From G965267605 sp965267605 (GTDB taxonomy: Bacteria > Bacteroidota > Bacteroidia > Flavobacteriales_E > Vicingaceae): a stretch of 64,000 bases of DNA. The notes below the pieces were generated by a model. That model saw nothing but the letters and a program-made list of their open reading frames with translations. It was not told the DNA's origin and searched no databases. The stretch is from the NCBI GenBank assembly GCA_965267605.1, contig OZ254088.1:992001-1056000 (forward strand). Reading direction: 5' to 3'. Made by a program: the position numbers and the translations under genes. Shown here piece after piece: positions 42,691 through 51,512 of the stretch (its first letter is position 1; every line of letters begins with the position of its first letter).

Positions 42691-43101
42691 ATGAAATCAT
42701 ACAGCAGTTTATTGAGTGTTTTGTTGGCGTTGGTTTTCAGCATATCTACAGTATATGCAGGACCGGCTGCAACAACTACAGTTGAACCAGAAGCAACCGT
42801 ACAGGGAAACGGAAGTGATAAGGCATCCAAGCAGAAGTTAGAGAAGAAATCAGCTAGAAAGAGAGGGAAGAAGCTTACGCGAAAGCAGCGGAAGGAGTTT
42901 AGAAGAGATCTGAAAGAAAAGCTTAAGAAGGGTAAGGATGTGAATGGATTCCTGCTAATCATTATAGCAATTCTTATTCCACCATTGGCTGTTGCATTGT
43001 TCAACAACGCATTTGATGGCCAGTTCTGGCTTTGTTTGCTGTTGACACTGTTGTTCTACTTGCCAGGATTGATTTACGCATTGATCGTAATCACCGGATA
43101 A
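42691..43101 (+). CDS. YqaE/Pmp3-like small membrane protein with basic N-terminal region
   Basis: A 136-residue protein. Residues about 1-24 are a signal-like hydrophobic segment; residues about 40-85 are Lys/Arg-rich and helical (EKKSARKRGKKLTRKQRKEFRRD); residues about 87-136 contain two hydrophobic helices with IIIAILIPPLAVALFNN and LTLLFYLPGLIYALIVI, the pattern of the YqaE/Pmp3 family of stress-linked membrane proteolipids. The added basic part is unusual; typical Pmp3 proteins are about 50-60 residues. Regulation by envelope or osmotic stress is possible. A terminator follows. Confidence 0.8.
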   Translation: MKSYSSLLSVLLALVFSISTVYAGPAATTTVEPEATVQGNGSDKASKQKLEKKSARKRGKKLTRKQRKEFRRDLKEKLKKGKDVNGFLLIIIAILIPPLAVALFNNAFDGQFWLCLLLTLLFYLPGLIYALIVITG

Positions 43102-43120
43102 GAGAATCAGCACAAAATGG

Positions 43121-43150
43121 AACCCTTTCCGATTCGGGAAGGGTTTTTTT
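43121..43150 (+). terminator. Intrinsic terminator after the YqaE/Pmp3-like gene
   Basis: AACCCTTTCC, loop GATTC, GGGAAGGGTT (one T-G pair), then a run of seven T. The start of the next gene (43193) is 42 nt downstream; an ATG at 43151 directly after the T-run is unlikely to be used. Confidence 0.9.
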
Positions 43151-43192
43151 ATGCGTGCAGAACAAATTCCTGGCAATTACGTTCTTCTAATT

Positions 43193-43885
43193 ATGAGGTA
43201 TCTGAAGGAGGGAGGAAAGATCTTCGGTTATCTGGTATTGACTCCGATCGTGTTCTTGATCGTATACCTTGCCTATGCCTATTCTCTGGGTAACCTGGAA
43301 CTTGGAAAAGAGGAGGAAGGTATGAGAACCGTTTATCTAGTTTCGAATGGGGTTCATACGGATATATGCATTTCTGCTGAGGCTGATCCAGAGCTTCAGG
43401 GCTGGTTCAGTCCGTCTACCTTCCATTACAATGGCACTCCGGAATATCTTTCATTTGGATGGGGCGATCGCGCATTTTATACATCCACACCCACATGGGC
43501 AGACCTAAAGGTTAGCACGGCTTTGAAGGCCGCTTTTGTGAATTCTCCTACGGCCATGCACGTCACCATGTATGACAAAGAAGCACTGAACAGAAAGCAC
43601 GTGCGGGAGATCCACTTAAATGAAGCACAAGAACGAAAAGTGTGTGAATGGATTAAACAATCCTTTAGTAAGGAGCAATCACATATCATGATGATTAATT
43701 GCTGCGACTATGCTGGTGATGCGAATAGATTCTACGAGGCAGAGGGAGGTTACAATTTGTACATGACCTGTAACGAATGGGTCAACAGGGGATTGAAATT
43801 TGCCGAACTGAAACACGCGGCATGGGCGCCTTTCGAATGGTGCCTGATGGATCTGTATGGAACTAAATGTGGAATAGATGGGTAA
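43193..43885 (+). CDS. TIGR02117/DUF2459-family membrane-anchored protein
   Basis: Starts at ATG 43193 (MRYLKEGGKIFGYLV), giving 230 residues with one N-terminal membrane helix. The body shows the family motifs TVYLVSNGVHTDICI, FGWGDRAFYTSTPTWADLKV and NCCDYAGDANRFYEAEGGYNLYMTCNEWVNRGL, with conserved cysteine and histidine residues resembling an amidase-like active site. Function of the family is unknown. An ATG at 43151 would add 14 residues but lies within the terminator. The downstream hydrolase overlaps by 8 bp, indicating translational coupling. Confidence 0.85.
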   Translation: MRYLKEGGKIFGYLVLTPIVFLIVYLAYAYSLGNLELGKEEEGMRTVYLVSNGVHTDICISAEADPELQGWFSPSTFHYNGTPEYLSFGWGDRAFYTSTPTWADLKVSTALKAAFVNSPTAMHVTMYDKEALNRKHVREIHLNEAQERKVCEWIKQSFSKEQSHIMMINCCDYAGDANRFYEAEGGYNLYMTCNEWVNRGLKFAELKHAAWAPFEWCLMDLYGTKCGIDG

Positions 43886-44675
43886 GCTCTGGTGGGTTAT
43901 ATTGATCACACTGCCCTTGCTTGGAAGTGTTGCCATGCTTATCCTGCATTTGCTTCAGGAGAAGATGATTTTTCTGTCCTATAAACTTCCTGTTGATTAC
44001 CGTTTCAGGTTTGATACCCCGTTCGAGGAGCGGACTTTTGTGCCAGACGAAGACATCATTATTCATGCTCTGCACTTCAAGGCTGAGAATCCACGTGGCA
44101 TGATCTTTTACCTGCATGGAAATGCAGGGGCGCTTGATTTCTGGGGAGGGAAGGCCCAGGACTTTGTTGCACTTGGGTATGATGTGCTAATGATTGATTA
44201 CAGAGGTTATGGTAAGAGTTCCGGACGCATTTACCTCGAACACCACTTGATAGATGATGCCAAGTTCGTATTGGAAGAGGTTTCGAAGGAAGTAGGGAAG
44301 GAGAACGTTATCATTTATGGCATCTCCCTGGGAACAGGTATCGCCACAATTCTTGCGGAGGAATATGAAGCCAGTAAGTTATTATTGGAAACCCCATACT
44401 ACCATTTCCGCCATGTGGCCAAGTACCACTTCCCATATTTGCCACTGCGATTTATACTCAAGTATAGGTTTAGAACGGATAGACATCTGCCAAATGTAAA
44501 ATGCCCTGTTTATGCCTTTCATGGGACAAATGACCTCACAGTGCCATATAGATCAAGTTTGATGCTTCAGAAGATCAAGCCAGAGATGGATTTACTTACC
44601 GTACGAGGTGGAAGCCATAACGATCTGAATACTTTCCCAGAGTACCACGAAAAGATAGCAGAAATACTTACCTAG
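43878..44675 (+). CDS. Membrane-anchored alpha/beta hydrolase
   Basis: A 265-residue hydrolase with an N-terminal membrane segment (about residues 3-21, LWWVILITLPLLGSVAMLI). The oxyanion loop is FYLHGNAGALDFWGG, the nucleophile elbow GISLGTGIATILAEE (serine in GISLG) at about residues 147-161, the acid in YAFHGTNDLTVPY, and the histidine in GSHNDLN. The fold is that of the BEM46/YfhR-like group. It overlaps the TIGR02117 gene by 8 bp and is adjacent to the DUF5060 gene on the opposite strand with no gap. Confidence 0.88.
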   Translation: MGKLWWVILITLPLLGSVAMLILHLLQEKMIFLSYKLPVDYRFRFDTPFEERTFVPDEDIIIHALHFKAENPRGMIFYLHGNAGALDFWGGKAQDFVALGYDVLMIDYRGYGKSSGRIYLEHHLIDDAKFVLEEVSKEVGKENVIIYGISLGTGIATILAEEYEASKLLLETPYYHFRHVAKYHFPYLPLRFILKYRFRTDRHLPNVKCPVYAFHGTNDLTVPYRSSLMLQKIKPEMDLLTVRGGSHNDLNTFPEYHEKIAEILT

Positions 44676-46610
44676 CTATTCTACGAAGTAGGTGAGTTTG
44701 TATGCTATGTCCCCATTGTTGATTCCTTCCAATGCAGGAACCTTCACTTTGAGATTACCACTCGCATTCACCTTTGCACGTATGGTTTTAATGTACTTGC
44801 CCGTTCGTGTGTTGAACCATTTCAACTGGTAAGTATTCCGTTTAATCAGTCCACCGGCCTTCATGCCTTTAAGTTTGACCTTTCCGGTAAAGGGAATGAA
44901 CTTGTCGGGAAGTTTCTTAGCGTCCTTGGGATAGCACCCCTTATCCATGGCAAGCCAGGAAGAAATGCACTGATTCTGCTCCCGTTCATTATACCAATAA
45001 GCGGTCCGGTTGTGTATCCACCCAATGATAGAGGCACGGTCTGAAGAAACCAGGAAAAAGTGCTCTATCTCCTTATTTCTTGTTTGTTCCGGCAAGTACC
45101 CCTCCGTATTCATTTCTTCATCCGAGAAGAAGATTTGTACCGGCTTGAATGTCTTGACAAGTCCATGGTTATGGATGGCGTAATCCCACCACCAATTAAG
45201 GCCAGTACCAAATGATCCCATGAAACAAGAGCTCCAAACACTGTTGTGGAAGGACAAGGCAGTGCATGAATCAGGACGTGCTGGAATCTTTGGGCCATTG
45301 CTGCCTCCCATCTCTTCGATGAGCATGGGTTTATGTTTGATGCTGCCATTGTTCATCATGCTTCTGACGGCTCTGGATCGATTCACATAATTCTGTGATT
45401 CATTTTGACCGTAGTTATGCAGAAACGAAAGATCCGCGTGGGGATAGATCTTCTTTTGAGGTTTGTCCCATTCGCGGCTGGCGAAACTTGCTGATACAAG
45501 CTTGTCCTTGCCAATGAAGGCCTTCATTTCCAGAAACCAGTCTTCGAAGAGCTGGCGTTCCATTTTACCCTCCTTATCCCAATGGTTGTAGTTGACCAAG
45601 GCATTGTTGACCTCCGATAATAGTTCTACGATAGATGTAGAGTTGGCATATCCCCAGCGTGCCATGAAATACCTTAGCTTCTTCTTGTAAATGGCCTTAG
45701 CTGTTGAATCCCGGAAGAAATCCAGGTGCGTTTTAACACTTTCCAGTTTGCTATATGGATTCAACCCCCATCGGTCAGATTTCCAATCTTCGCCCTTCCT
45801 GTATTGATCGTGAATCTCAAGGAACATAATGGCCTGCACACCGTGCTGATCCATGGCCTCTACAACGTTGTCTAACGCGTGGCAAGCCTGTTGATCGTAA
45901 ACACCTAGTTCCTTCCATTCAAACTCAAGGTCCCATGGCACAAGGGAGATTCGAGCAAAGTTTCCACCGTTCGCAGCCAGTTCCTTGATCCACTTAACGT
46001 GTTGCGTGTTGGTTTTTGGTGTCAGACTCCCGTATCCTCCCCAGCACAGGTTCTCCCCAATGGCAAAGAAGGGAGACCCATCGTGGTACTCCAGGTACCT
46101 GCTGGCAACTTTTGAGTGATTAGATCTGCGAATGGGCCCTTTTCGCATGGACGACTTGATTTCGAATACTATGTCTTCAGATTGCGATGCCTTGGCCCAT
46201 TTCTTGCCCTTGATCCAAATGTCCGGGTGCGCACTCCATTCACCAGGCAGTGACGTTGAGAATCTAACACGCCAATTGTACAGTTCCTCTTGGGTAAACC
46301 ACTTGTTGGATACCAGATTACCGGTAACCTTTTGCATATAGAAGGCAGGAACGACAACGGAGTCCGTGCCGTTACGGAATGTCACCCTTACATCAATATC
46401 GTCAGGGTCATATGGATTGAGTCCTTTGCCCTCCTCATAGATCAGTTTTGAGATCCTATCTGTGATACCAATGGGCAAACGGATCCCAATCTCCACTTTT
46501 TCATAGGTGTTTGCTTTCGCATTGATCGGTGATACCAACTTTACCTGTGTGATCTGTCCAAAACCTGCGAGGCAGCTCAGCGTGAAGCCAATGAGGAATA
46601 ATGATCTCAT
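44676..46610 (-). CDS. Secreted DUF5060-type putative glycoside hydrolase
   Basis: A 644-residue secreted protein. Signal peptide (MRSLFLIGFTLSCLAGFGQ), then an N-terminal beta domain (about 20-150) that fits DUF5060 (NTYEKVEIGIRLPIGITDR, VRVTFRNGTDSVVVPAFYM), then a TIM-barrel-like region with ISLVPWDLEFEWKELGVYDQ, QAIMFLEIHDQYRKGEDW and SIVELLSEVNNALVNYNHW (a possible catalytic glutamate in LSEVN). The C-terminal beta domain carries the later strand repeats. The target glycan cannot be inferred. The gene overlaps rlmD-like by 4 bp. Confidence 0.75.
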   Translation of the reverse strand: MRSLFLIGFTLSCLAGFGQITQVKLVSPINAKANTYEKVEIGIRLPIGITDRISKLIYEEGKGLNPYDPDDIDVRVTFRNGTDSVVVPAFYMQKVTGNLVSNKWFTQEELYNWRVRFSTSLPGEWSAHPDIWIKGKKWAKASQSEDIVFEIKSSMRKGPIRRSNHSKVASRYLEYHDGSPFFAIGENLCWGGYGSLTPKTNTQHVKWIKELAANGGNFARISLVPWDLEFEWKELGVYDQQACHALDNVVEAMDQHGVQAIMFLEIHDQYRKGEDWKSDRWGLNPYSKLESVKTHLDFFRDSTAKAIYKKKLRYFMARWGYANSTSIVELLSEVNNALVNYNHWDKEGKMERQLFEDWFLEMKAFIGKDKLVSASFASREWDKPQKKIYPHADLSFLHNYGQNESQNYVNRSRAVRSMMNNGSIKHKPMLIEEMGGSNGPKIPARPDSCTALSFHNSVWSSCFMGSFGTGLNWWWDYAIHNHGLVKTFKPVQIFFSDEEMNTEGYLPEQTRNKEIEHFFLVSSDRASIIGWIHNRTAYWYNEREQNQCISSWLAMDKGCYPKDAKKLPDKFIPFTGKVKLKGMKAGGLIKRNTYQLKWFNTRTGKYIKTIRAKVNASGNLKVKVPALEGINNGDIAYKLTYFVE

Positions 46611-48055
46611 TCTTTCTTGCTTAATAATCCAACAACTTCAACGTGTGCTGTGTGGGGGAATTGATCTACAATGCTGAATTTCTCCAGGGCGTATCCCCAT
46701 TCACTCATAGTGTCTACATCCCGCGCGAATGTGGAAGGATTGCAACTAATGTAAACGATGTTCTTGCTTTCAAGTCTTAAGACCTTCCTTAACGTTTTTG
46801 GCGTAACGCCCGCGCGTGGAGGATCCATGATAACCAGGTCAATGTCTCCCTTGAATTCTTCATGTTCAAGAAGAAACTTACCCACATCGCCAGCAATGAA
46901 GTTGATGTTGTCCAATCCATTCAATTCGGCATTGGTTTCCGCATTTGCCACGGCCTCTTCGATTAGCTCAACACCGGTTACGTGTTTTTCCGTCAGCCGT
47001 TTGGCAACAATTTGACCTATAGTTCCTGTGCCGCAGAACAGATCGAGGATATGCCCTTCACCATTTGCGGTGCATTCGAATGCATAATCAGTGGCTTTGG
47101 TGTAAAGAAGCTCCGCACAAGTCGGATTGGTTTGAAAGAAGCTTTCCAGGCTGATCTCAAACCTGAGATCGTTGATGCGTTCTTCCAATGCACTTTTTCC
47201 GTACAGCAGGGTAGTGGTGCCACTAGTTATCTTAGCCCGGTCGGCTACTTCATCGTTCACTGTATGTAGCAAACCACCAAGTTGAGTACCCCACAACTCC
47301 TTGCAGAACGATGCAAAAGCATCCTGATCAAAGGATTGAAGTCCTTGGGATGAAGTTACCAGTGAGACCAGCACCTCATTGTCTGCAAAACTCTTACGAA
47401 CAACCAGATATCTGAAAAACCCTTCTTTTCTAGGTAGGTGCCATGCCGGTAAACCTGTTCCTTCACAGTATTCTCTGACGCTTTTGAGTGTTAGTTCAAA
47501 CTCCTTGTCAAACAAGCCACAAGATGCATTCAAGTCTTCCGTTTTCCACCACGTGCCTCCACTTTTGAACCCGAAGGAAAACCCATCGAAATCCTCACCA
47601 CTGGAAGGATCATGACCAATGGCAGAAAAGGCGTATTCCATCTTATTGCGGTAATGGAATAAGTGAGGAGAAGAAATGAACTGATCAAGTTTTGTGTCAG
47701 CATCTTCAACTTTGGCTGTATGCTTCAGGAAATCCAGCACCCATTCTTTCTTAAGTGCCGCTTGTTGGTCTATTGGGACCGTTATATAAGGCGCAACGGA
47801 AGCAGGCTGATACGCTGTAGATTCTTCAATGACCGCTTGTTCTATCAATCTGATCTTTCGCCCCTCAAGATATCTGCGTTTGGAATTGGTAACCACTACT
47901 TCCATCTTCTGACCGGTTATGGCATTGGGAATAAACATTACCATTTCAGAGTCATCTATGGGAACGTATGCGAGCCCCTTACCTCCAAACACCATCTTGG
48001 AGATTTCTACTTCAAGATGAGTACCTTTTTTTAGCTTTGTTCTTGCCGCTGGCAT
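46607..48055 (-). CDS. RlmD/RumA-like 23S rRNA uracil-5-methyltransferase lacking the Fe-S cysteines
   Basis: TrmA/RumA-family SAM enzyme that methylates uracil C5 in RNA. The 482-residue protein has an N-terminal TRAM domain (about 10-65), the SAM-binding loop LDLFCGTGTIGQ, DPPRAG and the catalytic cysteine motif YISCNPSTFARD near residue 440. The normal four-cysteine Fe-S motif (CxHFGxCGGC-type) expected near residues 85-105 is absent: that region reads YQPASVAPYITVPIDQQAAL. It is therefore a cluster-less member. The start is ATG 48055, only 4 nt after a TATATTTG box. rRNA target is inferred. Confidence 0.88.
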   Translation of the reverse strand: MPAARTKLKKGTHLEVEISKMVFGGKGLAYVPIDDSEMVMFIPNAITGQKMEVVVTNSKRRYLEGRKIRLIEQAVIEESTAYQPASVAPYITVPIDQQAALKKEWVLDFLKHTAKVEDADTKLDQFISSPHLFHYRNKMEYAFSAIGHDPSSGEDFDGFSFGFKSGGTWWKTEDLNASCGLFDKEFELTLKSVREYCEGTGLPAWHLPRKEGFFRYLVVRKSFADNEVLVSLVTSSQGLQSFDQDAFASFCKELWGTQLGGLLHTVNDEVADRAKITSGTTTLLYGKSALEERINDLRFEISLESFFQTNPTCAELLYTKATDYAFECTANGEGHILDLFCGTGTIGQIVAKRLTEKHVTGVELIEEAVANAETNAELNGLDNINFIAGDVGKFLLEHEEFKGDIDLVIMDPPRAGVTPKTLRKVLRLESKNIVYISCNPSTFARDVDTMSEWGYALEKFSIVDQFPHTAHVEVVGLLSKKE

Positions 48056-48059
48056 GCTG

Positions 48060-48067
48060 CAAATATA
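48060..48067 (-). promoter_or_regulatory. TATATTTG box immediately before rlmD-like start (leaderless candidate)
   Basis: Read on the minus strand as TATATTTG, a perfect -7 box, ending 4 nt before ATG 48055. With transcription starting about 4-6 nt downstream, the mRNA would have almost no 5' leader. Confidence 0.45.
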
Positions 48068-48097
48068 GCGTTAACCAGCACCTTGCCATGTATTGGT

Positions 48098-48105
48098 TAT
48101 ATTCG
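48098..48105 (+). promoter_or_regulatory. Possible -7 box (TATATTCG) for rocD
   Basis: TATATTCG is close to TAnnTTTG and lies 65 nt before the ornithine aminotransferase ATG. No convincing -33 element. Confidence 0.35.
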
Positions 48106-48170
48106 TAATATTGATCGATTTACAGAATTATTAACCGACTACAAGGGGTAGTTTAAAACAATATTTTAAG

Positions 48171-49415
48171 ATGATAGATATGGACACAATGAGGACGATT
48201 GATTCACAATCAGCGATGGAACTGGAAAATAAGTATGGAGCGCATAACTATCATCCATTACCCGTAGTGTTGGATAGAGGCGAAGGTGTATATGTGTGGG
48301 ACCTTGAGGGAAAGCAGTATTTCGATTTCCTTTCGGCCTACTCGGCTGTAAATCAAGGTCATTGCCACCCCAGACTGGTAAATGCAGTGAAGGAACAGGC
48401 TGAAAAACTTGCACTCACATCAAGGGCCTTTTACAATTCTTCATTGGGTCCTTATGAGAAGCTCATCACTGAGTATTTCGGTTTTGAGAAGGTGCTTCCA
48501 ATGAACTCAGGTGCAGAAGGTGTGGAGACAGCGATTAAGCTTGCAAGGAAGTGGGGCTATGAGAAAAAAGGTGTAGCTGACGATCAAGCTGTTATTGTTG
48601 TTTGTGGGCAGAACTTCCATGGTAGAACAACCACTATCGTTTCTTTCAGCAGTGACCCAGATGCCAGGAAGAACTTCGGCCCCTATACGCCTGGTTTTAA
48701 ATCCATTGAATATGGTGATGTGGAAGCACTAAGCGCAGCGCTTTCCGATACTAACGTTGTTGCTTTTCTGGTAGAACCTATTCAGGGTGAAGCAGGGGTA
48801 AACGTTCCGCCAGAAGGTTATTTGTCTGAAATTCGAGCGATCTGTTCAGAGAAGAATGTTTTAATGATCGCAGATGAGATACAAACGGGGATTGCCAGGA
48901 CCGGAAAGCTATTGGCGGTTGATCATGAGGGCGTACGTCCGGATATCTTGATTCTTGGTAAAGCCCTTTCTGGTGGCATGTATCCGGTTTCAGCAGTGCT
49001 GGCCGATAATCATATCATGGAGGTTATCAAGCCTGGTGAGCATGGTTCTACCTTTGGTGGAAACCCTATTGCTTGTAAGGTGGCCATGGAGGCATTATCC
49101 ATTGTAAAGGACGAGAATCTTGCTGAAAATGCAGATAAGCTTGGAAAATGGTTCAGGGATGAAATGCAGAAGTTGGTTGATGAGTTGGATATTCTGAAAC
49201 TCGTACGCGGTAAGGGATTACTGAATGCCATTGTTATCAACGACACACCGGATAGCAGCACTGCGTGGAATATATGCGTTAAATTGAAAGAGAACGGATT
49301 GCTCGCCAAACCAACACATGGCAATATCATTCGATTTGCTCCACCATTGGTAATGACATTCGAACAGTTAGAAGAGTGCGTTGAGATCATTTCGCGCACT
49401 TTGAGAGAGTTCTAG
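48171..49415 (+). CDS. rocD: Ornithine aminotransferase
   Basis: PLP enzyme transferring the delta-amino group of ornithine to 2-oxoglutarate, giving glutamate semialdehyde, linking arginine/ornithine use to proline. The 414-residue protein has EKVLPMNSGAEGVETAIKLARKWG at about residues 105-128, the aspartate for PLP in VLMIADEIQTGIARTGK, and the Schiff-base lysine in LILGKALSGGMYPVSAV at about residue 264. The start could be the ATG at 48171, 48180 or 48189. It is convergent with the phosphatase gene. Confidence 0.94.
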   Translation: MIDMDTMRTIDSQSAMELENKYGAHNYHPLPVVLDRGEGVYVWDLEGKQYFDFLSAYSAVNQGHCHPRLVNAVKEQAEKLALTSRAFYNSSLGPYEKLITEYFGFEKVLPMNSGAEGVETAIKLARKWGYEKKGVADDQAVIVVCGQNFHGRTTTIVSFSSDPDARKNFGPYTPGFKSIEYGDVEALSAALSDTNVVAFLVEPIQGEAGVNVPPEGYLSEIRAICSEKNVLMIADEIQTGIARTGKLLAVDHEGVRPDILILGKALSGGMYPVSAVLADNHIMEVIKPGEHGSTFGGNPIACKVAMEALSIVKDENLAENADKLGKWFRDEMQKLVDELDILKLVRGKGLLNAIVINDTPDSSTAWNICVKLKENGLLAKPTHGNIIRFAPPLVMTFEQLEECVEIISRTLREF

Positions 49416-49421
49416 GGTAGA

Positions 49422-51377
49422 CTAAAACTGGACACCGATCACGCAGACGTCATCGATCTGCTCTAGTCCATGTTTCCATTCTTCAAATGCACGATCAAGG
49501 GATATACGCTGCGCCTCCAAGGGTTGTTTGTGGTTTTCGAACAACAGATTCTTGAGTCGTTTGAACATGAATTTCTTGCCTTTCGGGCCGCCAAATTGAT
49601 CCTGATATCCATCTGTAAGAATGTACAGCGAATCTCCGGTGTTCATTTGCCGCTTATGCGTAGTGAATGGAGTTGCAGCTGAATACATCCCAATAGGTTG
49701 CTTGTCACCTCTGGTCATTTCAAGGTCTTGAATATCTGTGCTTCCACTGCGGATAAGCAGAAGTCCGTTGTGCGCACCAGCGAATTGCAATTCACCGGTT
49801 TTGAGGTTAAGGCGGCAAAGCGCGATATCCATCCCGTCTTGCATTTCTTGATCGCTTCGTTCAAAAGTGCTGATGACCAATTCTCGGCACTTGTCCAGGA
49901 TTTTTCCAGGTTCAGTCAATCCGAACTCTCTAACACTTCTGTTAAGCGCGTTATGACAGACAACCGATACCATTGCTCCGGGAACACCGTGTCCGGTGCA
50001 ATCAGCCGCGGCAAACAGAACGCTATCACCTTGAGGTTCGAGCCAATAGAAATCACCGGCAACAATGTCCTTAGGCTTGTATAGCACAAAGCTTTTGGGA
50101 AGCGTACGGTTCATTAGAGCTACAGGAGGGAGAATGGCTTCCTGAATACGTTGTGCATAGGTAATGCTATCGGTGATCTCTTTATTCTTCTCCTGAATTT
50201 GAAGCTTTTGGTATTCGGTCAGTTTATACCTTTTGAACAGAGATATAGAAAAGATGATAACGATCACCAGGCCCACTCCAATCGCACCGATTACCACATA
50301 TTGACGGGTTTGTTTTACACGTGCTACATCTTGTTGTCGCCTAAGTTCAAGCTCATGTGCTTTCTGCGCCAGAGCCTGTTCCTGTTCATATTTGTATTTA
50401 TACTCCTGCTTAATGAGTTCATTTTGGTTTTCCTCCCGGGCCAGGGAATCACGCGCTTCAACAAACAGTTCGAACATCTCCAAGGCCTTGGCTTGGTTCC
50501 CACTTTCCTTGTAGGTCAGATAAAGCGTACGGGCTGAACCTTTGATGTTCTGTAAACTCTTGATGCTCTGCGCCAGTTCAAGGGCTTCGGTACTGTAGTG
50601 AATCGCCCTGCTGTAATCTTTCATTTCCAGATAATGGCTGCCAATGTTATCTGTGGTTTCTGCTATTCTCTTTTTGTACCCCAACTCATTGAAAATCTCC
50701 AGCGCTTTGTTGTAGTAGATCAAGGCACTGTCGTGCTTACTCATGTCGGCATATATGTTACCCATGTTGTTATAGGAAACCGCAATACCGTGAACATCTT
50801 CAACCACATGTTTCAGCCTGAGGCTTTGACGATTGTACTTCAAGGCCTTTTCCAGATCTCCTTGTTGATGGTAGCATATGGCCAGGTTGTGAAGCGTCCC
50901 GCCAATGCCGTCTTTGTCTCTATCAATGTTTCTTAACGCAAGTGATTTTTCAAAGTAAGGAGCCGCCTTTTCGTAATTTTCCTGGTCTGCGTAGATGTTT
51001 CCAATGTTTCCTAACGCGTTAGCAATTCCAAAGGTGTCGCTGATTTCTTCGTTAAGCTTCAGGCTCTTCATCATGTGCTTGATGGCTTCCTCATGATTTG
51101 CTCGGAAAACGAAGGATACACCCATAGTGCTGAGAATACTTGCCTGGAACTTCTTGTGTTTGTTGGCAATTGCAACCTCCTGCATTTGCTGCAGGTAGTA
51201 ATAGGCACTGTCAGGTTGCTCATACATGTACTTGGACCACACATATTCGTTCATGGTCGTCAGGCGTACCGAGTCACTGTTGGTGTGATCATTCCATATA
51301 CTGAACAGGCTATCAAGATTCGCTTGTCCTGCCCCCATGAGGGGAAGGAGCGCGAACAGTATGAATAGCTTTTTCAC
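49422..51377 (-). CDS. TPR-containing SpoIIE/PP2C-type serine phosphatase
   Basis: A 651-residue membrane protein. It begins with GTG 51377 and a signal peptide (MKKLFILFALLPLMGAGQ), a tetratricopeptide region in the periplasm (about residues 70-300, for example YYNKALEIFNELGYKKRIA), one transmembrane helix at about 355-378 (VVIGAIGVGLVIVIIFSISLF), a short coiled coil and a cytoplasmic SpoIIE-type phosphatase (about 430-650) with GDFYWLEPQGDSVLFAAADC, GHGVPGAMVSVVCHNALNRS and LYILTDGYQDQFGG. It would sense periplasmic state and dephosphorylate cytoplasmic proteins. Its substrate is not encoded nearby. Confidence 0.9.
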   Translation of the reverse strand: MKKLFILFALLPLMGAGQANLDSLFSIWNDHTNSDSVRLTTMNEYVWSKYMYEQPDSAYYYLQQMQEVAIANKHKKFQASILSTMGVSFVFRANHEEAIKHMMKSLKLNEEISDTFGIANALGNIGNIYADQENYEKAAPYFEKSLALRNIDRDKDGIGGTLHNLAICYHQQGDLEKALKYNRQSLRLKHVVEDVHGIAVSYNNMGNIYADMSKHDSALIYYNKALEIFNELGYKKRIAETTDNIGSHYLEMKDYSRAIHYSTEALELAQSIKSLQNIKGSARTLYLTYKESGNQAKALEMFELFVEARDSLAREENQNELIKQEYKYKYEQEQALAQKAHELELRRQQDVARVKQTRQYVVIGAIGVGLVIVIIFSISLFKRYKLTEYQKLQIQEKNKEITDSITYAQRIQEAILPPVALMNRTLPKSFVLYKPKDIVAGDFYWLEPQGDSVLFAAADCTGHGVPGAMVSVVCHNALNRSVREFGLTEPGKILDKCRELVISTFERSDQEMQDGMDIALCRLNLKTGELQFAGAHNGLLLIRSGSTDIQDLEMTRGDKQPIGMYSAATPFTTHKRQMNTGDSLYILTDGYQDQFGGPKGKKFMFKRLKNLLFENHKQPLEAQRISLDRAFEEWKHGLEQIDDVCVIGVQF

Positions 51378-51431
51378 GAGTAAAATGTACGAAGAATGTG
51401 GCCGCGTTTGCGAACTCCAGGCATATTCCGC

Positions 51432-51497
51432 TTAACATTCTTTAACCATTGTTGGCTGTAAAACAATTGCGTGAAGTTGTGTACCGTTTTAATTTAA
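51432..51497 (+). promoter_or_regulatory. TTAAC direct-repeat box plus TTG/TAATTTAA promoter (gene 51513)
   Basis: TTAACATTCTTTAACC begins at 51432; the half-sites TTAAC (51432 and 51442) are phased 10 bp apart, and a weak third (TTGGC) follows. TTGCG at 51467 and TAATTTAA at 51490-51497 give a TTG-N20-TAnnTT promoter. The start codon is 15 nt downstream. The layout is the same, base for base in spacing, as at 52160-52225. Confidence 0.55.
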
Positions 51498-51512
51498 CGC
51501 CAACAAGTATTT

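Noticed and set aside
43151..43192. Upstream ATG of the TIGR02117 gene
   Set aside because: It sits directly at the end of an intrinsic terminator T-run; ATG 43193 gives a proper membrane anchor.
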